A stretch of DNA of 64,000 nt. Origin: DTU013 sp964512095 (GTDB lineage Bacteria > Bacillota > Clostridia > Acetivibrionales > DTU013). This document shows, piece after piece, positions 62,258-64,000 of this stretch. The stretch lies in NCBI GenBank assembly GCA_964512095.1, contig CAZEIH010000012.1:11563-75562 (forward strand). Direction: 5' to 3'. The notes below the pieces were generated by a model. That model did not search any database and had not been told where the DNA came from. It saw nothing but the letters and a program-made list of their open reading frames with translations. Within the stretch, counting starts at the first letter, position 1; each line of letters starts with the position of its first letter. Both the position numbers and the translations under genes were made by a program.

Positions 62258-62479
62258 AAGGACAGGCTGGACGCATTCGAGAGCAACACCGCAAATGGGA
62301 ACATCATGTCGGCAGCAGACGAGATGGTAATGAAGGTGCTGGTCGAGCAGATTATCATCAGGGACACCGGCATCGAAGTGTGCCTCAAATGCGGCGTCAG
62401 CGTAGAGCAAGAATATCCGATAAGCAGAGCCCTCGGCCACCGGCAGCAGATGTCTATGGTCGAGGTTTTTTGCGTTTGA
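62258..62479 (+). pseudogene. 3' remnant of a serine recombinase
   Basis: The frame reads DRLDAFESN, SAADEMVMKVLVEQIIIRDTGIEVCLKCG and ends at 62479. This is the C-terminal tail pattern of large serine recombinases (a helix, then VEQI-type strand pair ending in a CLKCG-like hairpin). The catalytic and DNA-binding domains are missing. It points rightward, opposite to the two intact recombinases. Confidence 0.6.
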
Positions 62480-62534
62480 ACGTAATAAAATTGTTACGCT
62501 TTATTAAAAGTAGGCGTCAAAGACGGTTGGAAGA

Positions 62535-62563
62535 TTGAAATGTTCATAAAGAATGGCTATACT
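62535..62563 (+). promoter_or_regulatory. Promoter of the unknown two-gene unit
   Basis: TTGAAA at 62535-62540, 17 bp, TATACT at 62558-62563. Start near 62570, leaving a 35-base leader with GGAGG before the ATG. Confidence 0.8.
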
Positions 62564-62604
62564 ATAAGAAAGTACATTGGCGAGGTTATAGCTGGAGGAA
62601 AAAT

Positions 62605-62877
62605 ATGAAACTGGAGCTGAACAGCAAACTCATCAACTCATATAAGGAGCATGGGAAAAATCCGAATTACGCATTGTCATTTATGCTGAACAGCATGGAT
62701 CCAAAGACCTGCGTCGAAGGGATTGAACTGGTAGACACTTTCAGCATTGCAGGTGATGTGGTCGAATTTCAGATTGACGATAAGAATGCCCGTGCAATAA
62801 AGAGCATTTTCGGCACGGTGAATGCCGTAATTGTTACAAAGCTGCTTTGGACGGCACTGCTGTTCCCGGAGATTTAA
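62605..62877 (+). CDS. First gene of an unrecognised two-gene unit
   Basis: 90 residues; GGAGG six bases before the ATG. Mixed helix/strand character, with a hydrophobic C-terminal stretch (TVNAVIVTKLLWTALLFPEI). Gap to the next gene is one base, so the two are translationally coupled. No family recognised. Could be a small partner or regulator of the larger protein. Confidence 0.65.
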   Translation: MKLELNSKLINSYKEHGKNPNYALSFMLNSMDPKTCVEGIELVDTFSIAGDVVEFQIDDKNARAIKSIFGTVNAVIVTKLLWTALLFPEI

Positions 62878-62878
62878 G

Positions 62879-63955
62879 ATGGACGCATTTGAAGCTAATT
62901 ACCGATTGGCGTTGGGAGATATGGAAAGCCGCATGCTCGAAGTGCTTGCGGATTATGATGTTCCCGTAACGACCGACCTGAGCCTGATTGAAAGAAGCGA
63001 GTCGACATTAGATGGTTGGGATTACTGCTATGCATTGGCTGTCGGGCTTGCTGGCGTTGCTTTTTCAACCAGCGAAGCCTCTGCAAAGTACCTCGATGAA
63101 ATCCATAAAGCTGCCAGCGGAAGTAGTGGTGAGTATGATAGATTGCAAACATTTCTGGGCAATCTGCTCCTCCACGAAGGAGACCACATAGATATCATAG
63201 AGCGCCCCTTCAAAAATAGAAACGGTGGCAACGCATATTGCATCTTTCACCGTCTACTGTGGGGACACGATATTCTATCGATTAAGGAAGACAATCCATT
63301 CGTGCTAATGTTCCAGCAGCACGGAATGAGCGGCATCCTACAGGCAGTGCGACATCTGCTGGCGGATACCACATCAAAACAAGGCTTGCCAGTACCCGGA
63401 AGTTCATTCCTGGACGTTGTTGACGAAAACGATAAGACATCCAATTACCTCATAAAAATTGCACAAGAACTGTCTGATGAGGCTTTTGACAACAAACTGA
63501 TGGCACAGGAAGTCTATTCACACATGATGACCATCCGTGCGCAGGATGTTGCTGCGGGCACAGTCGTAAAATTGCTGTCCGAACTGTATTTCAAACTCAG
63601 GAAGATAACCGATGATCTGCGTTGTACGGAAATAAAATTGATCGCATATACGGTCAATTTCTTAGGAGAGGCCATTGTAGGCTGCACACGCCAAAATGGA
63701 GTGCCATACATAAACATTACGCTGGGAGTGACATTGGCCACCACGTTCGGTAAATTCTGCTATATTAACGCAAAAGAGATTCAACAGCTAACAAAGCAGA
63801 CAGAGGCAATTCACGCTCAAACGGAAGAAATAATATTGAGTGAAGGCGCAACCGACGGATTGCTTCCCGAATACAGCAGCGCAGCTGACCTGCTATTTTC
63901 CATGGAGCAGGCAGAGTCAAACGCGAATGACCTGCTTATGGCTTTGGTAGTGTAA
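62879..63955 (+). CDS. Second gene of the unit: His-rich protein of unknown function
   Basis: 358 residues from ATG 62879 (CGGAG six bases upstream). Hydrophobic stretches at about 50-62 (ALAVGLAGVAFST) and 277-290 (INITLGVTLATTF). Between them lies a His-rich block: LLLHEGDHIDIIERPF (His99, His103), FHRLLWGHDILSIKEDNPF (His124, His130), QQHGMSG (His148) and VRHLLADTTSKQGLPVPGS (His159), which looks like a conserved functional core, perhaps metal-binding. I cannot assign a family. Its place at the edge of an integrated element fits a cargo such as a defence gene, but that is inference. Confidence 0.7.
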   Translation: MDAFEANYRLALGDMESRMLEVLADYDVPVTTDLSLIERSESTLDGWDYCYALAVGLAGVAFSTSEASAKYLDEIHKAASGSSGEYDRLQTFLGNLLLHEGDHIDIIERPFKNRNGGNAYCIFHRLLWGHDILSIKEDNPFVLMFQQHGMSGILQAVRHLLADTTSKQGLPVPGSSFLDVVDENDKTSNYLIKIAQELSDEAFDNKLMAQEVYSHMMTIRAQDVAAGTVVKLLSELYFKLRKITDDLRCTEIKLIAYTVNFLGEAIVGCTRQNGVPYINITLGVTLATTFGKFCYINAKEIQQLTKQTEAIHAQTEEIILSEGATDGLLPEYSSAADLLFSMEQAESNANDLLMALVV

Positions 63956-63963
63956 AGTAACAT

Positions 63964-64000
63964 ATGAAAAATCGGAGTCAAAAAATAGTCTCTTGTGGAT
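63964..64000 (+). CDS. Possible start of a further gene, cut by the window edge
   Basis: An ATG nine bases after the previous stop opens a frame of 12 codons to the window end. The ribosome site is weak (AAAG). Too short to judge. Confidence 0.25.
   Translation, partial: MKNRSQKIVSCG

Larger units (their letters stand above)
51744..62480. mobile_element. Integrated phage-satellite-like element
   Basis: From the tRNA fragment to about the end of a serine-recombinase remnant the genes are of phage/integrative type and GC-richer than the chromosome: two serine recombinases, capsid, small terminase, HNH nuclease, primase, AlpA-like and CI-like regulators. All structural and replication genes run leftward and the repressor runs rightward, a lysogeny-control layout. 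The right limit is uncertain. No portal, large terminase, protease, tail or lysis gene is present. Confidence 0.7.

Overview
The window looks like a chromosomal contig from an anaerobic, spore-forming member of the Clostridia (low-GC Firmicutes). The sporulation genes yabP, yabQ and yyaC, a rubredoxin, a citramalate-based isoleucine route, a T-box leader and Clostridia-style gene order (yycH-yycI-murA-walJ-rlmH; mazG-hup-rqcP-yabP-yabQ-divIC-yabR) all point that way. I cannot name the genus from sequence alone. One run of exactly 100 N at 42346-42445 is an assembly gap inside a 12-bp tandem repeat.

Layout of the chromosomal part (1-48 kb). 1-5.2 kb: the accessory genes of the WalRK cell-wall regulon with murA and rlmH. 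5.3-11.8 kb: small cysteine-rich and membrane proteins, a decayed alpha/beta hydrolase, an ABC exporter and a lipid-kinase-like gene. 11.8-19.5 kb: rho (with a very long charged insert), rpmE, a DUF1385 protein, prmC, a PAS-SpoIIE phosphatase, yyaC and rubredoxin. 19.6-23.1 kb: glnA behind a well-formed transcription attenuator, a DUF951 protein and an HtrA-type protease. 23.2-30.1 kb: a branched-chain amino acid operon ilvB-ilvN-ilvC-leuA-cimA under a T-box leader. 30.2-36.8 kb: a GGDEF-EAL protein, an L,D-transpeptidase, a VanZ-like protein, a polysaccharide deacetylase and a reduced chemoreceptor-like protein. 36.8-43.9 kb: a sugar-acid (hexuronate/gluconate) cluster with a KDG-kinase-like PfkB protein, an SDR dehydrogenase, gnd, a LarA-superfamily protein and uxaC. 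44-47.9 kb: the mazG to yabR cluster, ending at tRNA-Leu(UAA).

At least five copies or fragments of a roughly 100-bp non-coding, hairpin-forming repeat are scattered through the chromosomal part (12.1, 21.1, 30.2, 39.1 and 42.1 kb), always between genes.

From tRNA-Leu to the right end the window is accessory DNA. 48.1-51.6 kb is bounded by a perfect 64-bp inverted repeat that contains the promoter of the initiator tRNA-Met. Between the arms lie a Phd/RelE-type toxin-antitoxin pair, several decayed genes (ASCH-like, ferredoxin, insertion-sequence remnant, RCC1-repeat lipoprotein) and the tRNA-fMet gene itself on the minus strand. A detached 3' part of a tRNA-Met lies at 51744-51788 on the other strand. 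From there to about 62.5 kb runs a GC-richer integrated element: two tandem large serine recombinases, a SHOCT-like and an HTH/zinc-finger protein in overlapping frames, an HK97-type capsid protein, a P27-type small terminase, an HNH nuclease, a primase/DUF3987 replication protein, an AlpA-like regulator and a divergent CI-like repressor. Capsid and small terminase are present, but I see no portal, large terminase, protease or tail gene, so it resembles a phage satellite or a degraded prophage. The right edge holds the 3' remnant of a third serine recombinase and then an unrecognised two-gene unit (62605-63955) with its own promoter.
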